Shown one piece after another: positions 42,449 through 51,508 of a DNA stretch of 61,844 nt. The notes under the pieces are model-generated. The model had not been told where the DNA came from, did no database searches, and worked only from the letters and a program-made list of their open reading frames with translations. Where the stretch lies: positions 1 to 61,844 of the forward strand of contig CAJVWU010000010.1 of the NCBI GenBank assembly GCA_913009755.1. Direction: 5' to 3'. Source of the DNA: an uncultured Bacteroidia bacterium (GTDB taxonomy: Bacteria; Bacteroidota; Bacteroidia; Bacteroidales; F082). Each line of letters starts with the position of its first letter. The first letter of the stretch is position 1. A program made the position numbers and the translations under genes.

Positions 42449-42910
42449 TTATGTAAGGGTTGTTATATCTGGATAATCAGGTATCTCATCCAGGAAATGA
42501 TATTGTTTTGATGCATGATTTATTTTACAACAAAAATGCTGTATCCCGTTACTCACCAACAGATAATCAACTTTCATTTTCAGGTTATAAGCGGCTATCT
42601 GGTCAAAAACCTTTTGTTCAGGTTTTACATCGGGCGATTTAAATTCCAACAGCATAACCGGTTTGCCGCTGTTTGAATAAACTACCGCATCAAACCTTTT
42701 TTGCATTCGGTTAAGTTTTAAACCTTTTTCTATCACGATCAATCCCGGAGGATATCCCTTTTCGTTGACAAGAAAATGTAAAAAATGCTGTCTCACCCAT
42801 TCTTCCGGGGTGAGTGCAACGAATTTTTTACGGAAGTCATCAAATATTTCCGGTTTGTCATCGGCACGCTGCCTTGTTTTTACAGGATATCCGGGAATAT
42901 TAAGTCTCAT
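42449..42910 (-). CDS. Orphan HsdR N-terminal-like nuclease domain protein
   Basis: A 153-residue protein matching the type I restriction HsdR N-terminal domain (HSDR_N): RKKFVALTPEEWVRQHFLHF, then KRFDAVVYSNSGKPVMLLEF with the Asp and Glu-x-Lys of a PD-(D/E)xK nuclease site (LLEFKSP). There is no helicase, HsdM or HsdS gene, so it is not a restriction system. Such orphans are conserved next to holA in Bacteroidota; their role is unknown. Confidence 0.85.
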   Translation of the reverse strand: MRLNIPGYPVKTRQRADDKPEIFDDFRKKFVALTPEEWVRQHFLHFLVNEKGYPPGLIVIEKGLKLNRMQKRFDAVVYSNSGKPVMLLEFKSPDVKPEQKVFDQIAAYNLKMKVDYLLVSNGIQHFCCKINHASKQYHFLDEIPDYPDITTLT

Positions 42911-42950
42911 GGCTTACTTCAAAAAATGATAAATTTAGCATTAAATTAGG

Positions 42951-42958
42951 TAACTTTG
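42951..42958 (+). promoter_or_regulatory. Promoter element of the AMP nucleosidase gene
   Basis: TAACTTTG matches TAnnTTTG, 17 bases before the ATG at 42976. Confidence 0.55.
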
Positions 42959-42975
42959 CCTGCAAACAAAAAATA

Positions 42976-43746
42976 ATGAAAAACAAACATGAAATTGTAG
43001 TTAACTGGTTGCCCCGATATACGGGCATGCCGCTTGAAGATTTCGGAAAATATATTTTACTTACTAATTTCAACCACTATCTGGATTTGTTTGCGGAGTG
43101 GAACGGCGTTACAATTTCAGATAAAAATGTCCCCATGCCTGCAGCCACAGCCGGAGACATAACCATGATCATGTTTGGTATCGGAAGTGCCAATGCGGCA
43201 ACAGTGATGGATTTGCTGAGCAGCATCCATCCTAATGCGGTATTGTTTTTGGGAAAATGCGGAGGCCTGAAAAAGAAGAATGAAGTGGGTGACCTTATTT
43301 TGCCCATTGCTGCTATCCGCGGGGAAGGAACTTCCGGCGATTATCTGCCTCCCGAAGTACCGGCCCTGCCTGCTTTTAGCTTGCAAAAGGCCATCTCGAC
43401 AACCATCCGGGACTTTAAAAAAGATTACTGGACAGGAACAGTTTATACAACCAACCGCAGGGTTTGGGAACATGACGATAAGTTCAAACGGTATTTAAGG
43501 AAAACAAGAAGTATGGCCATTGATATGGAAACAGCTACCATTTTCATTGTCGGGTTTGCCAACGAAATACCCACAGGCGCTCTTTTGCTGGTTTCCGACC
43601 AGCCCATGATACCGGAAGGCGTCAAAACTCAGGAAAGTGATGAAAAAGTAAATCGGCAATTTGTTGATGATCATATCCGGATTGGCATCGAATCGCTCAA
43701 ACAGCTAATTAACCAGGGGCTGACTGTTAAACACCTAAGATTTTAA
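42976..43746 (+). CDS. amn: AMP nucleosidase (short form)
   Basis: A 256-residue phosphorylase-fold protein resembling the catalytic half of AMP nucleosidase, which cleaves AMP to adenine and ribose 5-phosphate. FGIGSANAATVMDLL and LFLGKCGGLKKKNEVGDLIL form the nucleoside/phosphate site; AIDMETATIF and LLVSDQPM complete it. E. coli Amn is about 480 residues; the short form is usual in Bacteroidota. Five bases separate it from holA. Confidence 0.87.
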   Translation: MKNKHEIVVNWLPRYTGMPLEDFGKYILLTNFNHYLDLFAEWNGVTISDKNVPMPAATAGDITMIMFGIGSANAATVMDLLSSIHPNAVLFLGKCGGLKKKNEVGDLILPIAAIRGEGTSGDYLPPEVPALPAFSLQKAISTTIRDFKKDYWTGTVYTTNRRVWEHDDKFKRYLRKTRSMAIDMETATIFIVGFANEIPTGALLLVSDQPMIPEGVKTQESDEKVNRQFVDDHIRIGIESLKQLINQGLTVKHLRF

Positions 43747-43751
43747 TCCTG

Positions 43752-44756
43752 ATGGGCTTTGAAGAGATTATAAAAGATTTGGAAAATAAAATTTATTCCC
43801 CGGTTTATCTTTTCTACGGTGAAGAGCCCTATTTTATTGATGTGCTGGTTAATTATATTGAACAGAATATCCTTGATAATGCCGAAAAGGAATTTAACCA
43901 GATGGTAGTTTATGGCCGGGATGTTTCACCCAGGGATATCATTGACCTGGCCAGGCGTTTTCCCATGATGGGCAATTACCAGGTGGTGATCGTTAAAGAA
44001 GCCCAGTATATCAAAAATCTTGAGGAGTTGGAAATTTATTTTAATGCACCGCTTGAATCCACTATTCTTGTGATCGGCTACAAATACAAAAAGCTGGACA
44101 AACGAAAATCTTTTTATAAAAATCTTTCCAAACGCAAAGATGTTGTCCTTTTCGAGTCGGTAAAATTCAGGGATTATGAAATACCCAAATGGATTGAAAA
44201 GAGTGTGAAAGAGATGGGGTTCAGCATTAACCCGGTTGCAACTGAGCTGCTTTCCGAACATCTGGGTAATGATCTGGGCAAGATCAACAACGAACTGACC
44301 AAGCTGGCCATTAACCTGGATGAGAGTTCTGAGATTACCGGAGAAGTGATTGAGAAAAACATTGGCATCAGCAAGGATTTTAATGTTTTTGAACTTCAAA
44401 AGGCACTCAGGCAACGCAATGCACTAAAGGCCCACCGGATTGTTAACTATTTTGAGGCCAATCCTAAAGAACACCCTTTGCAAATGATCTCGGTCATGCT
44501 GCATAATTATTTTATGAAAATATTTCTTTACCATTACATGGGCAACCGTAAACGCAATGAAATTGCTGCCGAACTAGGTGTTAACCCCTTTTTTGTGAAT
44601 GATTTCAAAAGTGCGGCCAATATATTTTCACCACAGAAGATTGCGTCAATCATCTCACAGATCCGTATTCTTGACCTGAAAAGCAAAGGCGTTGGAAGCA
44701 ATGATGCCACCGGTTATGGGGAACTGAAGGAATTGATATTTAAAATTATACATTGA
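43752..44756 (+). CDS. holA: DNA polymerase III delta subunit
   Basis: A 334-residue clamp-loader subunit. PVYLFYGEEPYFIDVLVNYI at the N-terminus and LGNDLGKINNELTKLAI in the middle are typical of HolA, and HPLQMISVMLHNYF lies in the C-terminal helical domain. It opens the sliding clamp for loading on DNA. It converges on the SDR gene with a three-base gap. Confidence 0.95.
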   Translation: MGFEEIIKDLENKIYSPVYLFYGEEPYFIDVLVNYIEQNILDNAEKEFNQMVVYGRDVSPRDIIDLARRFPMMGNYQVVIVKEAQYIKNLEELEIYFNAPLESTILVIGYKYKKLDKRKSFYKNLSKRKDVVLFESVKFRDYEIPKWIEKSVKEMGFSINPVATELLSEHLGNDLGKINNELTKLAINLDESSEITGEVIEKNIGISKDFNVFELQKALRQRNALKAHRIVNYFEANPKEHPLQMISVMLHNYFMKIFLYHYMGNRKRNEIAAELGVNPFFVNDFKSAANIFSPQKIASIISQIRILDLKSKGVGSNDATGYGELKELIFKIIH

Positions 44757-44759
44757 ATA

Positions 44760-45524
44760 TCAGACCTTCTTTTTAAACACTGTCGTGGCATTTGCCTGGG
44801 CAGTGGGCACAATTAAAAGGTCGTTGATATTGACATGTGCCGGTAGTGTAGTTACATAATAAGCGGCTTCGGCAATATCTTTCCCTTTGAGGGGTTTGTA
44901 ACCCTGATACACTTTTGCAGCTTTTTCAAGATCACCTTTCAGCCTGACAATTGAAAACCCGGTTTCCACAGCCCCAGGCGCAATTTGCGTAACTTTTATC
45001 CCGTAAGGCAGCAGGTCAATGCGCATGCCTTTTGACAGGGCATCCACGGCATGCTTGGTTGCACAGTAAACATTACCGTTGGCATACACTTCCCGGCCGG
45101 CAATGCTGCCAATGTTAATGATGTGCCCTTCACGTTTTTCGATCATCAGGGGCGAAACAGCCCGGGTCATATACAGCAACCCCTTGATGTTGGTGTCTAT
45201 CATCTGTTCCCAGTCGTCAATGTTGCCTTCCTGAATGGGGTCGAAACCGGCGGCAAGCCCGGCATTGTTGATCAGGATTTTGATGTCTTTCCATGCTTCG
45301 GGCAAGCTATTTATGAAATAATCAACTTCCTGCCTTTTCCGGATGTCGAAAGCAAAGAGAAGCACCTGAACACCATATTCCGATTTGAGTTCCGCCGATA
45401 TTTTTTCCAGTCTGTCCGCCCTTCGTCCGGTGATGATCAGGTCATGTTGGTTTTGAGCAAATATTTCTGCGCAGGCATTCCCTATTCCTGATGTTGCCCC
45501 TGTGATTACGGTAATTTTATTCAT
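44760..45524 (-). CDS. Short-chain dehydrogenase/reductase (YdfG-like)
   Basis: A 254-residue NAD(P)-dependent oxidoreductase: TGATSGIG for the cofactor, NNAG, and catalytic Ser and YCATK. The SIAGREVYANGNVYCATKHA segment resembles YdfG, which acts on 3-hydroxy acids and serine. The frame runs to 45563, but a promoter element at 45533-45540 and the family N-terminus support ATG 45524. Confidence 0.92.
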   Translation of the reverse strand: MNKITVITGATSGIGNACAEIFAQNQHDLIITGRRADRLEKISAELKSEYGVQVLLFAFDIRKRQEVDYFINSLPEAWKDIKILINNAGLAAGFDPIQEGNIDDWEQMIDTNIKGLLYMTRAVSPLMIEKREGHIINIGSIAGREVYANGNVYCATKHAVDALSKGMRIDLLPYGIKVTQIAPGAVETGFSIVRLKGDLEKAAKVYQGYKPLKGKDIAEAAYYVTTLPAHVNINDLLIVPTAQANATTVFKKKV

Positions 45525-45532
45525 TGTAAGAT

Positions 45533-45540
45533 CAAATTTA
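45533..45540 (-). promoter_or_regulatory. Promoter element of the SDR gene
   Basis: The minus strand reads TAAATTTG (TAnnTTTG), only eight bases before the ATG at 45524, so the 5' leader must be very short. Confidence 0.5.
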
Positions 45541-45647
45541 AAAAATAAGTGTTGATTAAACAAGCCCGAAAATAGTTAAAAACTTTATTCTTTTTTAAAT
45601 ATTTAAGGTCTTCATTGAGTGAGGTTTCCTCCAAATCCATCCCTAGG

Positions 45648-46445
45648 TTACCGGATTGGGAATATCTTCCAGCGAGAGTTCAGTTTCAAATTATGGATTT
45701 GAAAATTGAAAATCCCAAAAACAGCCGAGCCGCTACCGGACAGGGAAGCATAATCCGCACCGGCGTCATACAAGATTTTTTTTATTTTTTCCAGTTCAGG
45801 ATAGTTGATAAATATGGTTTTTTCAAAATCATTGATCAGTTCATCCTTCCAGCTTTCAACAGGGTTGAGGATTGTTTCCCTCAACGGTTTATGCGCTTTA
45901 AAAGGTTTTATACCGGCATAAGCGCCCAGTGTTGATATACTGATATCTGGTAAAACAAGAACAATATATTTTCCCTTTAATGAAAAATCAAGGGGGTCAG
46001 TTTTTTCTCCCCTGCCTGATACAATCGCCGGCCGGTTTCCAATAAAAAAAGAGCTGTCGCTACCCGTCCTGAAAGCTGTTTTTTCCATTTCAACGGGCGA
46101 CAAGCCCAATGAAAATTCTTTATTCAACGCCATGATGAAACCGGCAGCATCGGATGAACCGCCACCAAGGCCTGCCCCAATGGGAATATTCTTCAAAAGA
46201 TGAACGGCAACAGCAGGAATATTATATTGTTTTTTAATGACCTGCCAGGCATTGGTGATCAGGTTCTCATTTTCAGGAATCATTTCACCGTGTACGGTTA
46301 TTCTGTATTCTTTTGCCCGAAGTATTTCCAAAACGTCATAAAAAGGAAGGGGATAAATCAGGGTCTCGATGTTGTGATATCCGTCCCTTCTTTTTTCCAA
46401 AACATGCAGTCCGAGGTTTATTTTTGCATTGGGAAAGCAAATCAT
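45648..46445 (-). CDS. ispE: 4-diphosphocytidyl-2-C-methyl-D-erythritol kinase
   Basis: A 265-residue GHMP kinase of the MEP isoprenoid pathway. FPNAKINLGLHVLEKRRDGY is the conserved start, PIGAGLGGGSSDAAGF binds ATP, and YASLSGSGSAVFGIF is the third GHMP motif. An ATG at 46472 would add nine residues; a promoter element at 46451-46458 falls inside that extension, so ATG 46445 is preferred. Confidence 0.95.
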   Translation of the reverse strand: MICFPNAKINLGLHVLEKRRDGYHNIETLIYPLPFYDVLEILRAKEYRITVHGEMIPENENLITNAWQVIKKQYNIPAVAVHLLKNIPIGAGLGGGSSDAAGFIMALNKEFSLGLSPVEMEKTAFRTGSDSSFFIGNRPAIVSGRGEKTDPLDFSLKGKYIVLVLPDISISTLGAYAGIKPFKAHKPLRETILNPVESWKDELINDFEKTIFINYPELEKIKKILYDAGADYASLSGSGSAVFGIFNFQIHNLKLNSRWKIFPIR

Positions 46446-46450
46446 AAAAC

Positions 46451-46458
46451 CAAAGGTA
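46451..46458 (-). promoter_or_regulatory. Promoter element of ispE
   Basis: The minus strand reads TACCTTTG (TAnnTTTG), five bases before ATG 46445, implying a nearly leaderless message. Confidence 0.55.
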
Positions 46459-46480
46459 GTATTTTCATCCATCTTTTTAT

Positions 46481-46488
46481 TAATTTTG
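46481..46488 (+). promoter_or_regulatory. Promoter element of the GH3 gene
   Basis: TAATTTTG matches TAnnTTTG, 28 bases before ATG 46517, back to back with the ispE promoter. Confidence 0.55.
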
Positions 46489-46516
46489 AACCGGGATTAA
46501 CCTTTATATTTATCAA

Positions 46517-48043
46517 ATGGCGCTGATTAACTCTGTACTCCACTGGCTGATCAAAAAGAGGATACATCAAATTGAACTCTTTATGAAGTATCCCTATGAT
46601 GTTCAGGAAGAGTGGTTCAGGAAACTCATATTCACGGCAAAAGATACGGAGTGGGGCAAAAAGTATGATTACAAGAACATTAAATCAACACGTGAATTTA
46701 GCCGGAGGGTGCCGGTGAGCACTTACGAACAATTAAAACCCTATATTGACAGGTTGCGGGCCGGGGAACAAAACGTGCTTTGGTCTGAAGAGGTAAAATG
46801 GTTTGCCAAATCCTCGGGGACAACGGCAGGCAGAAGCAAATTTATACCCATGAGCCAGTCATCAATAGAAGAATGCCATTACAAAGGGGGAAAAGACATG
46901 CTTTCCATTTATTTTAACTTAAACCCTGAATCGGGTATGTTCGAGGGCAAAAACCTTGTGATGGGCGGAAGTGGTGTTTTCAATGAAGTCAGCAATACCT
47001 CTTATTATGAAGGCGACCTGTCGGCCATCCTGATGACCAATCTCCCTTTCTGGGCCCAGTTCAAACGTACCCCCTCGCTGGAAATAGCCCTGATGGATGA
47101 ATGGGAGAACAAACTGGAACTGATGGCCGAATCCACACTCGAACATGATGTCAGAAGCATTTCAGGTGTTCCGTCGTGGATGCTTGTTTTGCTAAAAAAA
47201 ATCCTGAAAAAAGCCAAAAAAGAAAACCTTAAAGAGGTATGGCCCAATTTGGAAGTGTTCTTTCATGGGGGTGTAAAATTTGAACCCTATCGCGAACAAT
47301 ATAATTCAATTATTCCACCCGGAGAGATATTTTACATGAACACCTATAATGCATCCGAAGGATTTTTCGGGATTCAGGATCAGAAAGAAAATGATGACCT
47401 CCTGTTGATGCTTGATTATGGTATTTATTATGAATTTGTGCCAATTGCCCAGGTCGGTTTGGAAAATCCCGATACGGTTCCTTTGTCAGAAGTTGAACCG
47501 GGTGTAAATTATGCCATGGTGATTAGTACCAACGCGGGTTTGTGGCGTTACCTGATCGGTGATACCGTTATGTTTACTTCCACATCCCCTCACAGAATAA
47601 GAATAACGGGCCGTACGATGAATTATATTAATGTGGTTGGTGAGGAACTGGTTGTGGACAATGCCGAAAAAGCGATGGTGATTGCCTGTGCCAAAACCGG
47701 TGCCGTAATCAGGGAATTCACAGCCGCCCCGCTTTTCAGTGAAAATAACATCTACCACCAATGGATCATTGAATTTGAGCAAGAGCCCAATGATGAAGAC
47801 TTATTCAGGGAAATATTCGACAACGGCCTGAAATCGTTAAACTCGGATTATGATGCCAAGCGGTATCAGAATTTGGTCTTAAAACCACCCTTGTTGAGAT
47901 TCGTTCCGCACGGAACATTTTATCAATGGATGAAAAAACGCAATAAACTTGGCGGTCAAAACAAAGTGCCCCGTCTGTCAAACGACCGGGAATATGTGGA
48001 GGAAATTCTGGAAATGATTGGCGAATCATCAATAAAAGTTTAA
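46517..48043 (+). CDS. GH3 family acyl-adenylate-forming protein
   Basis: A 508-residue member of the GH3 superfamily, named after plant auxin-responsive enzymes that join acids to amino acids through an acyl-adenylate. WFAKSSGTTAGRSKFIPMS is the ATP-binding P-loop-like motif, YNASEGFFGIQ the second, and LWRYLIGDTVMFTS the third. Bacterial members are common in Bacteroidota but their substrates are unknown. Divergent from ispE with a shared regulatory gap. Confidence 0.9.
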   Translation: MALINSVLHWLIKKRIHQIELFMKYPYDVQEEWFRKLIFTAKDTEWGKKYDYKNIKSTREFSRRVPVSTYEQLKPYIDRLRAGEQNVLWSEEVKWFAKSSGTTAGRSKFIPMSQSSIEECHYKGGKDMLSIYFNLNPESGMFEGKNLVMGGSGVFNEVSNTSYYEGDLSAILMTNLPFWAQFKRTPSLEIALMDEWENKLELMAESTLEHDVRSISGVPSWMLVLLKKILKKAKKENLKEVWPNLEVFFHGGVKFEPYREQYNSIIPPGEIFYMNTYNASEGFFGIQDQKENDDLLLMLDYGIYYEFVPIAQVGLENPDTVPLSEVEPGVNYAMVISTNAGLWRYLIGDTVMFTSTSPHRIRITGRTMNYINVVGEELVVDNAEKAMVIACAKTGAVIREFTAAPLFSENNIYHQWIIEFEQEPNDEDLFREIFDNGLKSLNSDYDAKRYQNLVLKPPLLRFVPHGTFYQWMKKRNKLGGQNKVPRLSNDREYVEEILEMIGESSIKV

Positions 48044-48118
48044 AAAATTGTGTGATTTTGTTTTACCGGCCTTATTTAATGGATAAAAAACTTTAAATTC
48101 GTCAAAAAATAGTTTACA

Positions 48119-48730
48119 ATGCATATAGCAGTTGCAGGAAATATCGGCTCAGGAAAAACCACCCTGACCAGGCTGCTGGCCAAAAATTTTGGCTGGAAAG
48201 CCCATTTTGAAGATGTGGAAAACAATCCTTATTTGCATAGTTTTTATGAAGATATGCAACGGTGGTCGTTTAACCTTCAGATTTACTTTTTAAATTCCCG
48301 GTTCCGGCAGGTGGTCGAAATCAGGAAAAGTGGTAAAAAAGTTATTCAGGACAGAACCATTTATGAAGATGCTTACATCTTTGCACCCAACCTGCATGCC
48401 ATGAACCTGATGTCAACCCGTGATTTTGAAAATTATTCCTCCTTGTTCGAATTGATGAGTTCCTTTCTTCAGCCACCGGATTTGCTTATATATCTGCGGG
48501 CTTCCGTATCCACATTGGTTGAACAAATTCAAAAAAGAGGAAGGGAATATGAAGAATCCATCCGTCTTGATTACCTCAAACTGCTTAACAACAGATATGA
48601 AGCATGGATCGAAACCTATAAATCGGGGAAACTGTTGATCATCAATGCTGATAATACGGAGTTTGAAAATGCGGAAGACCTCAGTGTGGTGATCGAAAAA
48701 GTTAATGCTGAAATTCACGGGCTTTTTTAA
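48119..48730 (+). CDS. Deoxynucleoside kinase
   Basis: A 203-residue salvage kinase of the dCK/dGK family. P-loop GNIGSGKTT at 7-15, the ERS-like motif in IQDRTIYEDAYIFA, and the lid RGREYEESIRLDYL. It phosphorylates deoxyadenosine, deoxyguanosine or deoxycytidine; the exact nucleoside cannot be read from sequence. Family opening MHIAVAGNIGSGKTT matches. Confidence 0.92.
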   Translation: MHIAVAGNIGSGKTTLTRLLAKNFGWKAHFEDVENNPYLHSFYEDMQRWSFNLQIYFLNSRFRQVVEIRKSGKKVIQDRTIYEDAYIFAPNLHAMNLMSTRDFENYSSLFELMSSFLQPPDLLIYLRASVSTLVEQIQKRGREYEESIRLDYLKLLNNRYEAWIETYKSGKLLIINADNTEFENAEDLSVVIEKVNAEIHGLF

Positions 48731-48780
48731 GTGGTTGATGGGGAAGGTCAGGCAAACAAAGAACCGTTGAGCAATCGCAT

Positions 48781-48837
48781 CATCGAACAGTGAAACCATC
48801 GAACAGTGAAACCATCGAACAGTGAAACCATCGAACC
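48781..48837. repeat. 16-base tandem repeat before kdsB
   Basis: Three perfect copies of CATCGAACAGTGAAAC (48781-48796, 48797-48812, 48813-48828) and nine bases of a fourth. It ends 19 bases before the kdsB start. Confidence 0.92.
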
Positions 48838-48856
48838 ATTAATCAAACCTCACCAG

Positions 48857-49609
48857 ATGAAAATCCTCGGCATCATCCCGGCGCGTTTTTCTTCTGCCCG
48901 TTTCCCGGGAAAGCCGTTGGCATTGATCAACGGTAAAACGATGATCCGGCGGGTTTACGAACAAGCCGAAAAAGCAGCAACAATTGATAAAGTGGTTGTT
49001 GCCACTGACGATGCCAGGATTTATGACCACGTGAAAGATTTCGGTGGCCAGGTGGTTATGACTTTTGTGAGCCATCAAAACGGAACTTCGCGTTGTGCCG
49101 AAGTTGTCGAAATATTGGAAACCACCGGACAGCATCTTCAGTTTGATGTAGTGATCAACATCCAGGGTGATGAGCCCTATATTGACCCGTTGCAGATTGA
49201 TAAAGTGGCTGGCATTTTTGACGATCCCACCGCCCAAATCGGAACGCTGGTTAAAAAAATTACCGGAAAGGATGATTTGTTCAACCCCAATATAGTCAAA
49301 GCGGTTTTCGATAACAACCGGAATGCCCTTTACTTCAGCCGACAGCCCATACCGTTTCTGAGGGATATACCGCAGGAAGAATGGGGGGTAAAAAACAGGT
49401 TTTATAAACACATCGGAATCTATGGCTACCGGAGGGAAATCTTAAAAAAACTGGTTGACCTGCCACCTGCACCCCTTGAAAAATCTGAAAAACTTGAACA
49501 ATTGCGATGGCTCGAAAACGATTATCCGGTGAAAGTGGAAATAACCGACAGGGAGAGCATTGCTGTTGACACACCCGATGATTTATCAAAATTTAATAAC
49601 AATAGTTGA
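48857..49609 (+). CDS. kdsB: 3-deoxy-manno-octulosonate cytidylyltransferase
   Basis: A 250-residue enzyme that activates Kdo with CTP for lipopolysaccharide core synthesis. IIPARFSSARFPGKPLALI is the nucleotide motif, NIQGDEPYIDP and FYKHIGIYGYRRE are family hallmarks. The frame extends to 48806 across the tandem repeat; ATG 48857 matches the family start. It works upstream of WaaA, encoded at 58518. Confidence 0.96.
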   Translation: MKILGIIPARFSSARFPGKPLALINGKTMIRRVYEQAEKAATIDKVVVATDDARIYDHVKDFGGQVVMTFVSHQNGTSRCAEVVEILETTGQHLQFDVVINIQGDEPYIDPLQIDKVAGIFDDPTAQIGTLVKKITGKDDLFNPNIVKAVFDNNRNALYFSRQPIPFLRDIPQEEWGVKNRFYKHIGIYGYRREILKKLVDLPPAPLEKSEKLEQLRWLENDYPVKVEITDRESIAVDTPDDLSKFNNNS

Positions 49610-49665
49610 TTTCAAACACAAGATTATTTACTTTAGCAGGTTAAGGAAATCATGATCGTTATAAG

Positions 49666-50814
49666 ATGCGAATAGACCAATATATCTCGGAACTTCTGTA
49701 TGATTTTGAATGTGTTGTCTTGCCCGGTTTGGGGGGATTTATTGCCAGCGACCGTCCGGCAGCCATTAACAGCATCAACCATAATTTTAACCCGCCGTTC
49801 AGGAAACTGATGTTCAATAAATACCTGAAAGACAACGACGGGTTGCTCGTCAATCATATTGCCAAAGCCGAAAACCTCACCTTCAAACAAGCCGGAGAAA
49901 AAGTAGATCAGTTTGTGGAAAATTGTCATGAAGACCTGCAAAATAACCGCGTGGTGGTTTTCGAAAATATCGGCATGTTGCACTTTGACAACAATCAGCA
50001 CCTTGTTTTTGAACAGGACACAAATGTGAATTATCACCCCGAGGCATTTGGAATGAGCGATTTTGTTTCACCGGTGATCAAAAGGGCAACCGATAAAGAA
50101 AAACTAAAAGGGATGATTTTCCCTCACCGGGAAGACCTGTCGAAACCGGCAGACAGGAAAGGGGAGAAGGAAGCGGAAAAAAAACGGAATGCCGGAATAA
50201 TTGCTGTTATTTCTGCATCTGTCCTGTTATTGTTTTTGGGGTGGGGGCTAATGAACCACAATCAGATAAGTGCTTACTGGGAAAACCAGGCTTCCTTCCT
50301 TCAGTTCATCATTTCCGGCAGCCATCAGGGCGAAACCGGACCGGTTACAATGGATTTACCTGATCGCCCGGTTACAAAAAAAGCAATAAAGAAAGAGCCC
50401 GGTAAAATCATGGAAAAGAACGAACCCGCAACCACCGAAACCGGATCAGATACGCAAAAGAAACCTGTTTTAGCGGGAACCGGAAATACATCAACAAAAG
50501 AAACGATACCTGCCGGCAGACCACATACAACAACTGTAGCTGATCACACGAAAAATGTAACTGTCGTCAAACCAACTGCAAAATATTATTACATCATTGC
50601 CGGTTCTTTTTCCGAAAAAGAAAATGCAGTCCGCCTCGTCGAAAACCTGAAGAGGCACGGATTTGATGCTGTGATGGCCGGAACCAGTAAAAGCGGTATG
50701 TACCGTGTAGCCTATATGACCGTTGAAGGCCTGTCGGCAGCAAGTAAAAAACTGGTTGCCGTCCGTAGTGAGAATAATGGCGATGCCTGGATCCTCCGGA
50801 AACCGAATCAATAA
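49666..50814 (+). CDS. HU-CCDC81 and SPOR domain protein
   Basis: A 382-residue membrane protein. Two prokaryotic CCDC81-like HU domains (about 1-60 and 65-130) begin YISELLYDFECVVLPGLGGF. A transmembrane helix at about 180-200 follows, then a low-complexity periplasmic linker, and a SPOR domain (about 302-380, YYYIIAGSFSEKENAVRLVE). SPOR domains bind denuded peptidoglycan at division sites, so a cell-division or septal role is likely. Confidence 0.92.
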   Translation: MRIDQYISELLYDFECVVLPGLGGFIASDRPAAINSINHNFNPPFRKLMFNKYLKDNDGLLVNHIAKAENLTFKQAGEKVDQFVENCHEDLQNNRVVVFENIGMLHFDNNQHLVFEQDTNVNYHPEAFGMSDFVSPVIKRATDKEKLKGMIFPHREDLSKPADRKGEKEAEKKRNAGIIAVISASVLLLFLGWGLMNHNQISAYWENQASFLQFIISGSHQGETGPVTMDLPDRPVTKKAIKKEPGKIMEKNEPATTETGSDTQKKPVLAGTGNTSTKETIPAGRPHTTTVADHTKNVTVVKPTAKYYYIIAGSFSEKENAVRLVENLKRHGFDAVMAGTSKSGMYRVAYMTVEGLSAASKKLVAVRSENNGDAWILRKPNQ

Positions 50815-50824
50815 TTTTTTAAGT

Positions 50825-51499
50825 GTGGGCAGAAAGAAAAAACTAATTCGTTTTGCCGAAAATATGACTTTCGACAATCTGTTTCAACCCCGATATGAGG
50901 AAATCGTGGAGGGTTTTGAGATGAAGGGTAGATGGCACAGAGATTTTTTTAACAACAAAAACGATATTATCCTTGAACTGGCTTGTGGAAAAGGGGAGTA
51001 TGCCGTCGGGCTTGCCCGGAAATATCCCGATAAAAATTTTATCGGCGTTGATGTAAAAGGGGCACGTTTGTGGCGGGGGTTGAAGACAACACACGAAGAA
51101 GGGCTAAAAAATGTAGCTTTCATCCGGGCCCGTATCAATTTGATTGAATATTTTTTCGGGAAAAATGAAATTTCAGAAATATGGATTACATTTCCTGACC
51201 CTCACCCCCGTGAATTCAAAGCCCGTAAAAGGCTCACTTCCCCGCATTTTTTAAACAGCTATGCCCGGTTTTTAAAGCCAGGTGGCATCATCCGTTTAAA
51301 GACCGACAATATCCTTTTTTTTGAATATACACAGGATGTCATCAGGGATTTCAGGCATGAACTTTTGTCTGCCGACTATGATATTTATGGATCGGGGATA
51401 CACAACGATGCTACTGAAATAAAAACCTTTTATGAACAAAAATGGCTTGAATACGGTACAAAAATAAAATACCTCGAATTCAGACTTGGCCGGCGATAA
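50825..51499 (+). CDS. trmB: tRNA (guanine(46)-N(7))-methyltransferase
   Basis: A 224-residue enzyme that makes m7G46 in the tRNA variable loop. ILELACGKGEYAVGLARKYP binds SAM, IWITFPDPHPREFK is the family signature, and FLKPGGIIRLKTDN follows. The frame is open to 50723, inside the SPOR gene. The GTG at 50825, 10 bases after that gene's stop, opens the usual GRKKKLIRFAENMTFDNLFQ start and is preferred. Confidence 0.92.
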   Translation: MGRKKKLIRFAENMTFDNLFQPRYEEIVEGFEMKGRWHRDFFNNKNDIILELACGKGEYAVGLARKYPDKNFIGVDVKGARLWRGLKTTHEEGLKNVAFIRARINLIEYFFGKNEISEIWITFPDPHPREFKARKRLTSPHFLNSYARFLKPGGIIRLKTDNILFFEYTQDVIRDFRHELLSADYDIYGSGIHNDATEIKTFYEQKWLEYGTKIKYLEFRLGRR

Positions 51500-51508
51500 C
51501 CCAACCTG

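Noticed and set aside
42449-42910. Type I restriction system
   Set aside because: Only the HsdR N-terminal-like domain is present; there is no helicase, methylase or specificity subunit.
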